A stretch of DNA of 64,000 bases from Rummeliibacillus suwonensis (lineage in GTDB: Bacteria > Bacillota > Bacilli > Bacillales_A > Planococcaceae): the NCBI RefSeq assembly GCF_007896435.1, contig NZ_VCBL01000002.1, positions 124,001 to 188,000 on the forward strand, written 5' to 3'. The notes beneath the pieces were generated by a model that was not told the DNA's origin, did not search any database, and saw nothing but the letters and a program-made list of their open reading frames with translations. This document shows, one piece after another, positions 45,074 through 52,576 of this stretch. The first letter of the stretch is position 1, and the number at the start of each line of letters is the position of its first letter. The translations under genes and the position numbers were made by a program.

Positions 45074-45381
45074 AGTCTAGCCCCTTTCTTTTTTAGGAAA
45101 GTTGTACAATTAGTATTTACTAAAGGGGGTAGATTCAAACAATTAATGTCATTTCTTGGATAGAGTGAAAAAACAGTGGTGATAATGATGCAGTGCTAGA
45201 AAGGTACTGAAACAGTTAATAACACGCTTCTTTCTTTTATAGACTGCTAATTTTTTCAATATATACTACTTAGAACGCTCCAACCTATTTTTTCAATAAT
45301 AGAACATATTCTTTATCAGCAATCTAAAAAAAAACTCCCCCGATTTCATCATCCAAGGAAGTTTTTCGTATGAATTGATCA

Positions 45382-45527
45382 AGTGAGATTCACCCAGTGA
45401 AAATTTACTTCATCCTCATTGAGTGTTATTAGATCGACCAGGCCCTTACTGGCAGTTAATTCCCATTGATCCTTCACTGATTGCTTAAGTCTTGTAGTAG
45501 AGACACTGCCTGTTCATATGGGATAAA
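45382..45527 (+). repeat. Family A element, degenerate copy A12, abutting A13
   Basis: CACCCAGTGAAAATTTAC.., CTGGCAGTTAATTCCC.. and GACACTGCC..ATGGGATAAA follow the family A plan with many changes. Its right ATAAA (45523-45527) is also the left ATAAA of the better-preserved copy A13. The stretch 45074-45381 shows no gene. Confidence 0.65.
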
Positions 45528-45739
45528 GTGAAACTTTAATCAGTGGGGGTTTTCTCTTCATCCCCACTGATGGAGAAGAACTCAGGTTAAAGGCGCCATG
45601 CCCTGTGGCAACACCTGAGTGACCAACATCTGTTGGCCCGAACCAATCGGGCTTTTATGGTCAGTTGATCCCCCCTATCTTTTTCTTTTCTCTCTAAATC
45701 TTGAGGTGGTGGTCTTACTGCCCGTCAACGCGGGATAAA
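45523..45739 (+). mobile_element. Family A (bcr1-like) element, long form, copy A13, overlapping the tatD 3' end
   Basis: 217 bp with ATAAA at 45523-45527 and 45735-45739. Module stem ACTCAGGT (45580-45587) / ACCTGAGT (45613-45620). Its right end is read by the tatD-like gene on the minus strand and supplies that gene's last 20 or so codons and stop. Confidence 0.85.
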
Positions 45740-46490
45740 AACGACATGTATTTTTATAAAGCATGTCTGCCACTTCTCCCACTGATCGTTGCTTGATTTC
45801 TGCTATTTTTTCAATGGTCGCTTTGATCATTTTGGGGTGGGTCATCTGTCCGTTAAAAGGGCCTTCAAATGGCCATGGACCGTCCGTTTCAACCATTATT
45901 TGTTCCAATGGATAACGCTGAACGAGTTGTTGAATCTCTTCTTCATATAGAAGATCTGGTGTGACAGAGATGTAGTATCCATTGGCAATCATTCTATCTA
46001 CAGTTTGTGGATTTCCCTTAAACCAATGAAAATGTGCAGCGGTCAATTGGTGTTTCTCTAATAGTTCAATCGCTTGATCTGCATCTTCATAAACAGCGTG
46101 TAGAACAATGGGTTTATCTAATTCTGCTGCAAGGACGACAAATTTTTCGAGCAATTCAAGATAAGGCTCATAGCAAACTGTTTTTTCCTTGTTTGAATAA
46201 TAAGGCAAACCTACCTCTCCAATTGCAACCATATGCTCATTATTTTCTCGAATCCAATCGAATAGCTTCGTCTGAGCCGCTTGATCTGGTAATAGCTGTT
46301 CCGGATGGAAACCGAAAGCTGGTAAAATACGATCATCCTGCTGTGAAAGAGCTAAGTTGGCGATACATGACTGTAGATCAGTCGAAACAGTAATAAGATG
46401 TGTTATTTTGTTTGGCAACATGTCATTTAAAATAAGCTGTTGCTGCTCTTTCGTGTATTGGTCAAAATGAATATGCGCATCAATGATCAT
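45675..46490 (-). CDS. TatD family metal-dependent hydrolase with repeat-encoded C-terminus
   Basis: A 271-residue TIM-barrel hydrolase of the TatD family (DNase/hydrolase). Metal ligands are visible: MIIDAHIHFD, GEVGLPYY, VLHAV, AAHFHWFKG and MVETDGPWPF. The core ends near residue 250. The final FYPALTGSKTTTSRFREKRKR is the minus-strand translation of the family A element A13 and is not part of the fold. Without A13 the frame would stop after FYPI, at the older A12. It starts 25 bases after the transporter ATPase and is the last gene of the TPP-riboswitch operon. AGGAG precedes the ATG. Confidence 0.85.
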   Translation of the reverse strand: MIIDAHIHFDQYTKEQQQLILNDMLPNKITHLITVSTDLQSCIANLALSQQDDRILPAFGFHPEQLLPDQAAQTKLFDWIRENNEHMVAIGEVGLPYYSNKEKTVCYEPYLELLEKFVVLAAELDKPIVLHAVYEDADQAIELLEKHQLTAAHFHWFKGNPQTVDRMIANGYYISVTPDLLYEEEIQQLVQRYPLEQIMVETDGPWPFEGPFNGQMTHPKMIKATIEKIAEIKQRSVGEVADMLYKNTCRFYPALTGSKTTTSRFREKRKR

Positions 46491-46515
46491 ACCTTGCTCC
46501 TCTCCTTTTTATCTT

Positions 46516-47262
46516 TTACAATCCTTCACCTAGTTCATCTTTTAATTGTTTAAAAATCTTTTGTTTTAAATGGAAAAATGGCTCTGTGTTAAGGAGACTT
46601 TCATCCCTAGGTCTTGCAAACGGTACAATAACTTCCTCCTTCACCATTGTAGGACGCTTCGTTAAAATATAGATGCGATCTGCTAAAAATAGTGCTTCCT
46701 CAATGCTATGCGTTACAAATAAAATGGATTTTCGATTTGTTTCCCATACAGAAAGCAGCCATTTTTGCATACTGATCCGTGTGAATTCATCTAAAGCTGA
46801 AAATGGCTCATCTAAACACAACAGATTTTGTTTGCTCAGCATGGCCCGTATAAAGGCAACACGCTGCTTCATACCGCCTGACAGCTCAATAGGATAAGCA
46901 TTTTCAAATTCCTGAAGCCCTACTTTTTCTAGCCATTCTTTCGCTTCTTGTCTATTGGGTTTACCCGTAAGTTCTTGCACAAGTACAATATTTTCAAGGA
47001 CTGTTCGCCACGGAAATAGTGATGGCTGCTGTGGCATATAGCCGATTAATCCTCGTTTACCGTGGATCACTTTATGATTTAATGTAATCGCTCCATCATC
47101 TGGCTCCATGATCCCTCCGATTAGGTTAAAAATAGTGCTTTTACCACTTCCAGATGGTCCAAGAAGGGCAACGAATTCCCCCTCTTCTACATGGAGCGAA
47201 ATATCTCGTAAAACTTCTGTTTCAGCAAAGCTTTTTTTGACATGTTCGATGTTTAATAACAT
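46516..47262 (-). CDS. thiZ: Thiamine-precursor ABC transporter ATPase
   Basis: A 248-residue ATPase of the ThiXYZ/SsuB class. Walker A LGPSGSGKST, Q-loop YMPQQPSLFPWRTV, signature ELSGGMKQRV, Walker B LLCLDEPFSALDEF, switch LFVTHSIEEA. The ribosome binding site AGGTAGGG precedes the ATG. Its start lies 4 bases after the permease. It is in the operon under the TPP riboswitch, which assigns it to uptake of a thiamine precursor such as hydroxymethylpyrimidine or formylaminopyrimidine. Confidence 0.87.
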   Translation of the reverse strand: MLLNIEHVKKSFAETEVLRDISLHVEEGEFVALLGPSGSGKSTIFNLIGGIMEPDDGAITLNHKVIHGKRGLIGYMPQQPSLFPWRTVLENIVLVQELTGKPNRQEAKEWLEKVGLQEFENAYPIELSGGMKQRVAFIRAMLSKQNLLCLDEPFSALDEFTRISMQKWLLSVWETNRKSILFVTHSIEEALFLADRIYILTKRPTMVKEEVIVPFARPRDESLLNTEPFFHLKQKIFKQLKDELGEGL

Positions 47263-47266
47263 TTCC

Positions 47267-48019
47267 CTACCTCTCTATCTTCCCTTTGATGAATAGCTTT
47301 TCAAATGCTTGAATGAGACCAAACAACAGTACACTTAAAAGCATAATGGTAAAGATTGCTACAAATACATGATCGGTACGAAAGGATGCTTGAGATAAGG
47401 TCATATAAACCCCGATTCCTTGTTTTGCACCTAACCACTCTGAAATAACCGCTCCCATGACACTATAGGTTGCTGAGATTTTAAGACCTGAAAACAGTGA
47501 AGGAAGAGCATAAGGCAATTCCAATTTCCAAAACATTTGTGTTTTCGAAGCGCCTGCCATCTGCATATAATATTTGAGTTCGGGCGCTGTGTTTTTAAAG
47601 CCATCTAGTGCTGCAACAACGATCGGGAAAAAGCAAACTAACGCTATAACAATCAGTTTTGGCAAAAGACCGAATCCAAACCAAATGATCAGCAAAGGTG
47701 CTAAAACAATGATTGGGATATTTTGCGATAAAATAAGCAAAGGGTAAGTCATTTTTTGTACGATCGGCAAAATATGTAGAATGACTGCAATGATAAAACC
47801 AGCAGCACTACCGATAACAAGTCCTAGAATGGCAAGCTTTGTCGTTGCCAAAATATCTGTTGAAAAACTAGGAATCACTTTAAATCCTTCTGAAAATATT
47901 TGAGAGGGTGCTGGTAATAGCCACGCTGGTGTACCTGTGATTTTCACAATGATTTCCCAAAGACCTAAAAGAAAAAGGAGGACAATAATCGCTCCCCCAT
48001 TGCTCCGTAACCATTTCAT
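47267..48019 (-). CDS. thiX: Thiamine-precursor ABC transporter permease
   Basis: A 250-residue permease with six predicted helices. The start is the ATG at 48019, which overlaps the previous gene's stop by 4 bases (ATGA); the longer frame starting at 48103 runs inside the neighbour. The EAA loop is YYMQMAGASKTQMFWKLELPYALPSLFSGLKI. Stretches ITGTPAWLLPAPSQIF, SQNIPIIVLAPLLIIWFGFG and AVISEWLGAKQGIGVYM fit the ThiX/SsuC group. Confidence 0.87.
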   Translation of the reverse strand: MKWLRSNGGAIIVLLFLLGLWEIIVKITGTPAWLLPAPSQIFSEGFKVIPSFSTDILATTKLAILGLVIGSAAGFIIAVILHILPIVQKMTYPLLILSQNIPIIVLAPLLIIWFGFGLLPKLIVIALVCFFPIVVAALDGFKNTAPELKYYMQMAGASKTQMFWKLELPYALPSLFSGLKISATYSVMGAVISEWLGAKQGIGVYMTLSQASFRTDHVFVAIFTIMLLSVLLFGLIQAFEKLFIKGKIER

Positions 48020-48309
48020 GAGCGGTATTTCTCCGTTAAGGTATCCATTGTAATCCCTGTTGGTTGGTACAAAATTTTTACTTGCGTAATCACATTGACA
48101 CATCCGAGTTCAATCATTTTGTCATTCATTTTCTTAATGATCGCCATTAATGCTGATATGTCGCCTTCCATCGTTGTTTCAAGGGGATGCACTTCATATT
48201 TGACACCAGATTCGTCGATCACCTTAATCGCCGCATCCACAAAAGGAATTACATCCTCGTAATTTTCTGTTTTCGGTAAAATTTGCACACTAATTAAAGA
48301 ATTGGCCAT
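48016..48309 (-). CDS. Thiamine-binding protein family (YkoF/MTH1187-like)
   Basis: A 97-residue protein of the thiamine-binding/MTH1187 family (PF01910 type). It begins MANSLISVQILPKTENYEDVIPFVD and contains VKYEVHPLETTMEGDISALM, the family's hallmark. Relatives such as YkoF bind thiamine or hydroxymethylpyrimidine in the cytoplasm. It is the second gene of the operon and overlaps the permease start by 4 bases. A good GGAGG site lies upstream. Confidence 0.88.
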   Translation of the reverse strand: MANSLISVQILPKTENYEDVIPFVDAAIKVIDESGVKYEVHPLETTMEGDISALMAIIKKMNDKMIELGCVNVITQVKILYQPTGITMDTLTEKYRS

Positions 48310-48405
48310 GATGATTTCCTCCTTTGTTCCTCATTGACTCATTACTAGCAGTAATCTCCTCTTATGTAGAAGGGGATGAAGCAGAACCCCCCACTACTGT
48401 TATTA

Positions 48406-48529
48406 GAGAACACTGAAAAACTATAGAACTGCCATTTTCATTGACAAAGATCTGCTTTTTCTTTCATTTTATAAGCTAAAAAGTTTATTTTTATCATATT
48501 TTCAGAGCTAAATTGACTTTCAGTGTCCT
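48406..48529. mobile_element. Family D MITE, copy 2
   Basis: About 121-124 bp with ends ACACTGAAAAA and TTTCAGTGTCC. The interior aligns with copy 1 (TTTCTTTCATTTTAT.., TTATCATATTTT). Flanking ACTGTTATT and ACTATTATT could be a target duplication with one change. It lies 5 bases downstream of the thiY stop codon, inside the operon. Confidence 0.7.
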
Positions 48530-48533
48530 ACTA

Positions 48534-49529
48534 TTATTGTGGTAAAAAGTCGTTTGTGAATGCTTTTTTAGGATCAAATTTTCCTTCTAGTAGACCATGG
48601 TCATCCATCCAATTTGCATAGTTTTCCCAAACTTCAAGCTTTTGTTCGCCCCATTGTTTAGCGTCATCTTGATATTTGTCAGCAAGCCATTGTTGACTTT
48701 TCCTTACCAATTTAGGGTCTAAATCTGGTGCTGCTTTGATGAGAATATCTGCCGCTTTATCTGGTTGATCAATCGCATATTGATAGCCTTGAGATGCAGC
48801 TTTGACGAATGCTTTTACTGTTTCTGGATCGTTTTGAATCATTTTTTCGTTTGTTGCTAGAACAGGCGTGTAGTAATCTAATTTTTTACTGTAATCTGTT
48901 AAATAAATCATATTTAGTTTTTCACCACGGAGTTCTGCTTCAACACCTGTCCAACCATAGTAAATCCATGCAAAATCTACATCTTTTTTGACCATTGTAA
49001 AGAAGTCTGCATCTCCTGCATTGATAATATCTACCTTTTTAACATCTGCATTTTCTGTCTTCATCAATGAATCGATAACGGCTTTTTCAACGGGTGAACC
49101 CCATCCACCATAAGTTTTTCCTTCAAAATCTTTTGGCATTTTAATGTTTTTGGCTACTGGTGACGCAAAACCAGAAGTATTATGTTGAATAACTGCTGCA
49201 ATCGATACGAGAGGAACCCCTTGTACACGAGCTTGTGTGATTCCCTCTTGATAGCTTACCCCAAAATCAGCTTTTCCAGATGCTACAAGTTGATCTGCCC
49301 CTGTATCACCTGGTTGGATAATCTCTACATCTAAGCCTTGTTCTTTAAAATATCCTTGGTCCTTCGCTACATATAGTCCCGTATGGTTTGTATTTGGTGT
49401 CCAGTCCAAAACAACTGTTACCTTTTTCAATTTTTTCTTTGAGGTTTCCTTTGCATCTTTTGAGTTGTTGGACTGACAACCCGCCAATGCTAATATGCAT
49501 ACTAATAGAAACATATAAAATTTTTTCAA
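48534..49529 (-). CDS. thiY: Pyrimidine-precursor-binding lipoprotein
   Basis: A 331-residue binding protein of the NMT1/THI5-like family. The start is TTG at 49529 (GGAGG 8 bases upstream). Lipoprotein signal KKFYMFLLVCILAL with lipobox LAGC. The diagnostic opening is VTVVLDWTPNTNHTGLYVAKDQGYFKEQGL, followed by VIQHNTSGFASP and DFAWIYYGWTGVEAE. It binds hydroxymethylpyrimidine or formylaminopyrimidine for salvage. It is the first gene after the TPP riboswitch and its terminator, so it should be expressed when TPP is low. Confidence 0.9.
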   Translation of the reverse strand: MKKFYMFLLVCILALAGCQSNNSKDAKETSKKKLKKVTVVLDWTPNTNHTGLYVAKDQGYFKEQGLDVEIIQPGDTGADQLVASGKADFGVSYQEGITQARVQGVPLVSIAAVIQHNTSGFASPVAKNIKMPKDFEGKTYGGWGSPVEKAVIDSLMKTENADVKKVDIINAGDADFFTMVKKDVDFAWIYYGWTGVEAELRGEKLNMIYLTDYSKKLDYYTPVLATNEKMIQNDPETVKAFVKAASQGYQYAIDQPDKAADILIKAAPDLDPKLVRKSQQWLADKYQDDAKQWGEQKLEVWENYANWMDDHGLLEGKFDPKKAFTNDFLPQ

Positions 49530-49571
49530 CCTTCTTGCCTCCATTTTGTTTTTTGACTAGTTCAAAGTAAA

Positions 49572-49600
49572 GAAAAACGCCCGGAACCATTCCGGACGTT
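49572..49600 (-). terminator. Terminator of the TPP riboswitch
   Basis: AACGTCCGGAA / TTCCGGGCGTT stem on the minus strand, followed by TTTTCTTT, located between the riboswitch and thiY. It is the expression platform for premature termination. Confidence 0.88.
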
Positions 49601-49650
49601 AACATACATTTAAAAAATCGTTTACTATAATATGCCATGATTTTTAATTG

Positions 49651-49741
49651 ATGTTCCCTCCGCTGATATTAAACAGATCAGGTTCTAAGGGTCAGTATCT
49701 ATCGGATACATTCTCAGCTGGCATCACCAGCCCCCCTACAT
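49651..49741 (-). promoter_or_regulatory. TPP riboswitch (THI element)
   Basis: On the minus strand GTAGGGGGGCTGG..GCTGAGA (49712-49718), then ACCCTTAGAACCTGATCTG (49674-49692), then TAATATCAGCGGAGGGAA. These are the conserved THI-box segments in order with the correct spacing. It precedes the thiamine-precursor transporter operon. Confidence 0.95.
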
Positions 49742-49807
49742 TCTTCATACATATGAACTTTTCAGTTTCATTATATCAAAATGAATGAAAATAGGAAGGA
49801 ACATCTT

Positions 49808-50557
49808 TTAAGATGTTTTATGCAATATTCGTTCTTTTAGTTCTAACATTTGTTTTTTGGATGGATATAGTATTTCAGAAGTTAATGCTTTGTCAATTGA
49901 AACAAGCGCTTGATCCGCTTCATCCGCCTTCAGTTGTGCGTCTGCCAAGTAATACCAATAGCATGAGAAATCATATTTCTGTAATAGTCGCTTATAGTAA
50001 GCAACCATTTTTTTGAAATAGTATGGATATACCTCTTGAGCAATCTCAAGATCTGTACCGTTATAGCGGTAAACCTCCACCATGTTAGCCTCTCCAGTAT
50101 CATGAATCCATATAGCCAACTCGAATTGGCCATCTTTACCGAATTTTCCGGGCATGTCTTCTACAAAAAGCTTACTATAATATACGTAATTTGTTAGTAA
50201 ACTGATAAAACCATAGACTTTCCATTGCAGCAAAACAAGTTGTGACCATATACCTTCTATTTGCCACCCCACTACTAATGAGTTAACACCTTGAGTAGTC
50301 AGTGGGACAGCCATTAAATCAGTAATTGCGTAACCTTTACCTTTTATTTCAATCATCGGGCACCACAAATTATAAGATTTTTTTAGTAATAGTAGATAAT
50401 TTTCACCTTTAAACTCATATGCAACAATTAGCTCCTTTAATCTGTCGCCATCTATATCTGCCAATAATATTGCAGGTCTGTTATTGGCGTTTTGTATTTT
50501 CAAAATAGTGGCTGTTGGTGGCAATATACTCTCCAATAATTGTTCAAATTCATCCAT
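49808..50557 (-). CDS. Conserved hypothetical protein with FG-GAP-like N-terminus
   Basis: A 249-residue protein whose N-terminal part contains an FG-GAP/VCBS-like calcium-loop motif (AILLADIDGDRLKELIVAY, about residues 28-46). A C-terminal helical segment (YYLADAQLKADEADQALVSIDKALTS) looks like a TPR-type hairpin. I know similar proteins in Bacillus and Paenibacillus, without a function. There is no signal peptide. The ribosome binding site AAAGGTGG is good. It lies alone upstream of the TPP-riboswitch operon on the same strand. Confidence 0.7.
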   Translation of the reverse strand: MDEFEQLLESILPPTATILKIQNANNRPAILLADIDGDRLKELIVAYEFKGENYLLLLKKSYNLWCPMIEIKGKGYAITDLMAVPLTTQGVNSLVVGWQIEGIWSQLVLLQWKVYGFISLLTNYVYYSKLFVEDMPGKFGKDGQFELAIWIHDTGEANMVEVYRYNGTDLEIAQEVYPYYFKKMVAYYKRLLQKYDFSCYWYYLADAQLKADEADQALVSIDKALTSEILYPSKKQMLELKERILHKTS

Positions 50558-50734
50558 TATCTACCCACCTTTTTACCGTATTGTATGCGTGGTATGGAGG
50601 TGAGAAATAGTTAGATGTGATAGTCATTCATAAAATTCCATGGATTTTTTGAAAGTTAATTGCGTAAGGAATACAGTAAAAATTTTTATTTTTTCCTTAA
50701 CCTCTACAGAATAGCAAGCTCCCATTCCTATAGA

Positions 50735-50790
50735 AAAAACACCTTCGCGTTGTAAAGGTTCATACCCGTTTTTCAACGAAAGGTGTTTTT
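50735..50790 (-). terminator. Intrinsic terminator of the threonine synthase unit
   Basis: AAAAACACCTTCGCGTTG / CAACGAAAGGTGTTTTT, a long stem with U-runs in both directions. It lies downstream of the permease remnant on the minus strand. Confidence 0.88.
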
Positions 50791-50851
50791 GCTTGTCATA
50801 TTTTTAAATCAGTGCAAGTTCATTTGCCTCTGGTGGATAGTTAATGAACGA

Positions 50852-51082
50852 TTATTTTTCTTTTTTTCCTTCTACAACCACATCGTCTGCACTTATATTT
50901 TCACCGAATGCTGGTTTTAATGTTTCATTTACCTTGAAATATTGAATCATACTGCAAATAATTCCGACTGCTATGGCTAACAAGATTCCAATTGCTGCAA
51001 GCTTCACTGTTAACCATAGTGCGGCTTTATATTGCGGTAATACCTCTACAAAATATTGCCAATCTATCGTCAATTTTCCCAC
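50852..51082 (-). CDS. Amino-acid ABC permease N-terminal remnant
   Basis: A 76-residue frame (GTG 51082, or more likely TTG 51073 giving MTIDWQYF). The first 50 residues, IDWQYFVEVLPQYKAALWLT and onward, match the N-terminus and first helix of polar-amino-acid ABC permeases (normally about 220 residues). The rest of the permease, including the EAA loop, is missing, and the frame ends with a charged tail (SADDVVVEGKKEK). It lies 10 bases after threonine synthase and has a terminator. Either a decayed gene or a short single-helix protein evolved from one. The intact reading frame and tail leave the second option open. Confidence 0.6.
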   Translation of the reverse strand: MGKLTIDWQYFVEVLPQYKAALWLTVKLAAIGILLAIAVGIICSMIQYFKVNETLKPAFGENISADDVVVEGKKEK

Positions 51083-51092
51083 CAGCTAACAA

Positions 51093-52319
51093 TTAATTAT
51101 TTACGAAAATGTCTTGTCCAGGTTGAAGTGTTTGTACACCTTCGATTTCAACCGTTTCAGGATATTTTAAGCCCAATCCTGTATTTAAACATACAACGTG
51201 TTCATCTTCTTGAATCCAATCTTGTTCGCGCAAAATTCTTACTGCTGCAAATGTTGCCGCACCTTCCGGACAGATAAAATTTCCTTCTAATGATGCTACT
51301 TGTTTTTGCGCCTGCAGTAATTCCTCTTCTGAAATCGCAAGAGCACAACCTTGCGTTGCATAAATTCCTTCAAGTACTAAGAAATCTCCCAACGCTTTTG
51401 GTACGTTAATTCCAAACGCACATGTCGTGGAATTTTCAAAGAAATTAGATTCCTTTTCACCTTTTTTCCAAGCCTCTACGATTGGGGTACAGCCTTCAGC
51501 TTGTACAGCAACTAGTCGAGGCAGTTTTCCTTTTTCAATCCACCCTAATTCCTGTAATTCAAGCAGCGCTTTATAAATTCCAATGATGCCGACACCACCA
51601 CCTGTTGGGTACAAAATAACATCTGGAACCTTCCATCCAAATTGCTCGACAATCTCGTAGCCCATTGTCTTTTTCCCTTCAATCCGGTATGGTTCTTTTA
51701 ATGTAGAAGAATCATAAACTCCATGGCTTTGAACTAATTTGCCGACAACCTTTCCCGCATCGCTGATTAGACCATTGATCAGATATAAGTCACCTCCAGC
51801 AACATAAACCTCTTTACGAGTAATTTGTGGAGCATCTACAGGCATCACAATCGTTGCTTTAATTTTCGCTTTTGCAGCATATAATGCCCACGCTGCACCT
51901 GCATTGCCATTTGTCGGCATAGCTAATTGCTTTACCCCTAGCTCTTTTGCTTTTGAAACGCCGACACTTGCTCCTCGAGTTTTAAATGATCCAGTTGGAA
52001 TAACCCCTTCATCTTTTATATATAAATTATTTAATCCATACTCTGCTCCTAGTGATGGCAGTTTTTCAAGTGGTGTCATACCTTCACCGAGCGTTATCAC
52101 ATTCTCTTTATTATGTATAGGTAGTAACTCATGATAGCGCCATAAGCTATTGGAACGTTTTGATATATCCTCACGCGATACGGTGGCTTTTACTTTTTCT
52201 AAATGATAACGAACCAATAAAGGCGAACCACATTTACATAATTGCTGTATTTCATTTTCCTCATATCTTTCTCCGCACTTTGGACACTCCAGATGTGAAA
52301 TATAACTGTAGTCTTTCAT
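51093..52319 (-). CDS. thrC: Threonine synthase
   Basis: A 408-residue PLP-dependent enzyme converting O-phosphohomoserine to threonine. An N-terminal zinc-ribbon-like segment has Cys12, Cys15, Cys28 and Cys30 (ECPKCGERYEENEIQQLCKCG), as in one ThrC class. The PLP lysine is in TGSFKTRGASVG, the substrate loop in PTNGNAGAAWALYAAKA, and the phosphate-binding glycine loop in YPTGGGVGIIGI. AGGGGG is 7 bases before the ATG. No hom or thrB neighbours are present, so it is a stand-alone copy. A threonine dehydratase is a less likely alternative. A leader hairpin (52341-52393) precedes it. Confidence 0.85.
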   Translation of the reverse strand: MKDYSYISHLECPKCGERYEENEIQQLCKCGSPLLVRYHLEKVKATVSREDISKRSNSLWRYHELLPIHNKENVITLGEGMTPLEKLPSLGAEYGLNNLYIKDEGVIPTGSFKTRGASVGVSKAKELGVKQLAMPTNGNAGAAWALYAAKAKIKATIVMPVDAPQITRKEVYVAGGDLYLINGLISDAGKVVGKLVQSHGVYDSSTLKEPYRIEGKKTMGYEIVEQFGWKVPDVILYPTGGGVGIIGIYKALLELQELGWIEKGKLPRLVAVQAEGCTPIVEAWKKGEKESNFFENSTTCAFGINVPKALGDFLVLEGIYATQGCALAISEEELLQAQKQVASLEGNFICPEGAATFAAVRILREQDWIQEDEHVVCLNTGLGLKYPETVEIEGVQTLQPGQDIFVNN

Positions 52320-52340
52320 TTTTCTTCCCCCTAAAAGATA

Positions 52341-52393
52341 AAAGACTACAATAATCCTCCTGCTTTTTAAGCATGAGAAAAATTGTAGTCTTT
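52341..52393 (-). promoter_or_regulatory. Leader hairpin immediately upstream of thrC
   Basis: AAAGACTACAAT / ATTGTAGTCTTT 12-base stem around an inner TGCTT / AAGCA hairpin. On the minus strand it is followed by a U-rich stretch and then directly by the thrC ribosome binding site. It may be an attenuator or translation-control structure. Confidence 0.6.
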
Positions 52394-52540
52394 GTTTTTT
52401 CCAATCAACTATTTTCCTATCAAATTAGTAATACTTTAACATTACTTTTCCTATAAACCAACTATGTTTTTGAATGTAAAAAAATTAATAGAGAAGCCAG
52501 TGCGACATTACTTGAAGCGGAAGTCTTCTTGTCGGAAAAT

Positions 52541-52574
52541 AAAAAGCCTCTGACTAAGCAATCAGAGGCTTTTT
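52541..52574 (-). terminator. Intrinsic terminator of the exoprotease gene
   Basis: AAAAAGCCTCTGA / TCAGAGGCTTTTT, 3 bases after the protease stop codon on the minus strand. Confidence 0.92.
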
Positions 52575-52576
52575 CA

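Noticed and set aside
45320-45365. Terminator near AAACTCCC / GGAAGTTTTT
   Set aside because: The stem has several mismatches and no gene ends next to it in the right direction.
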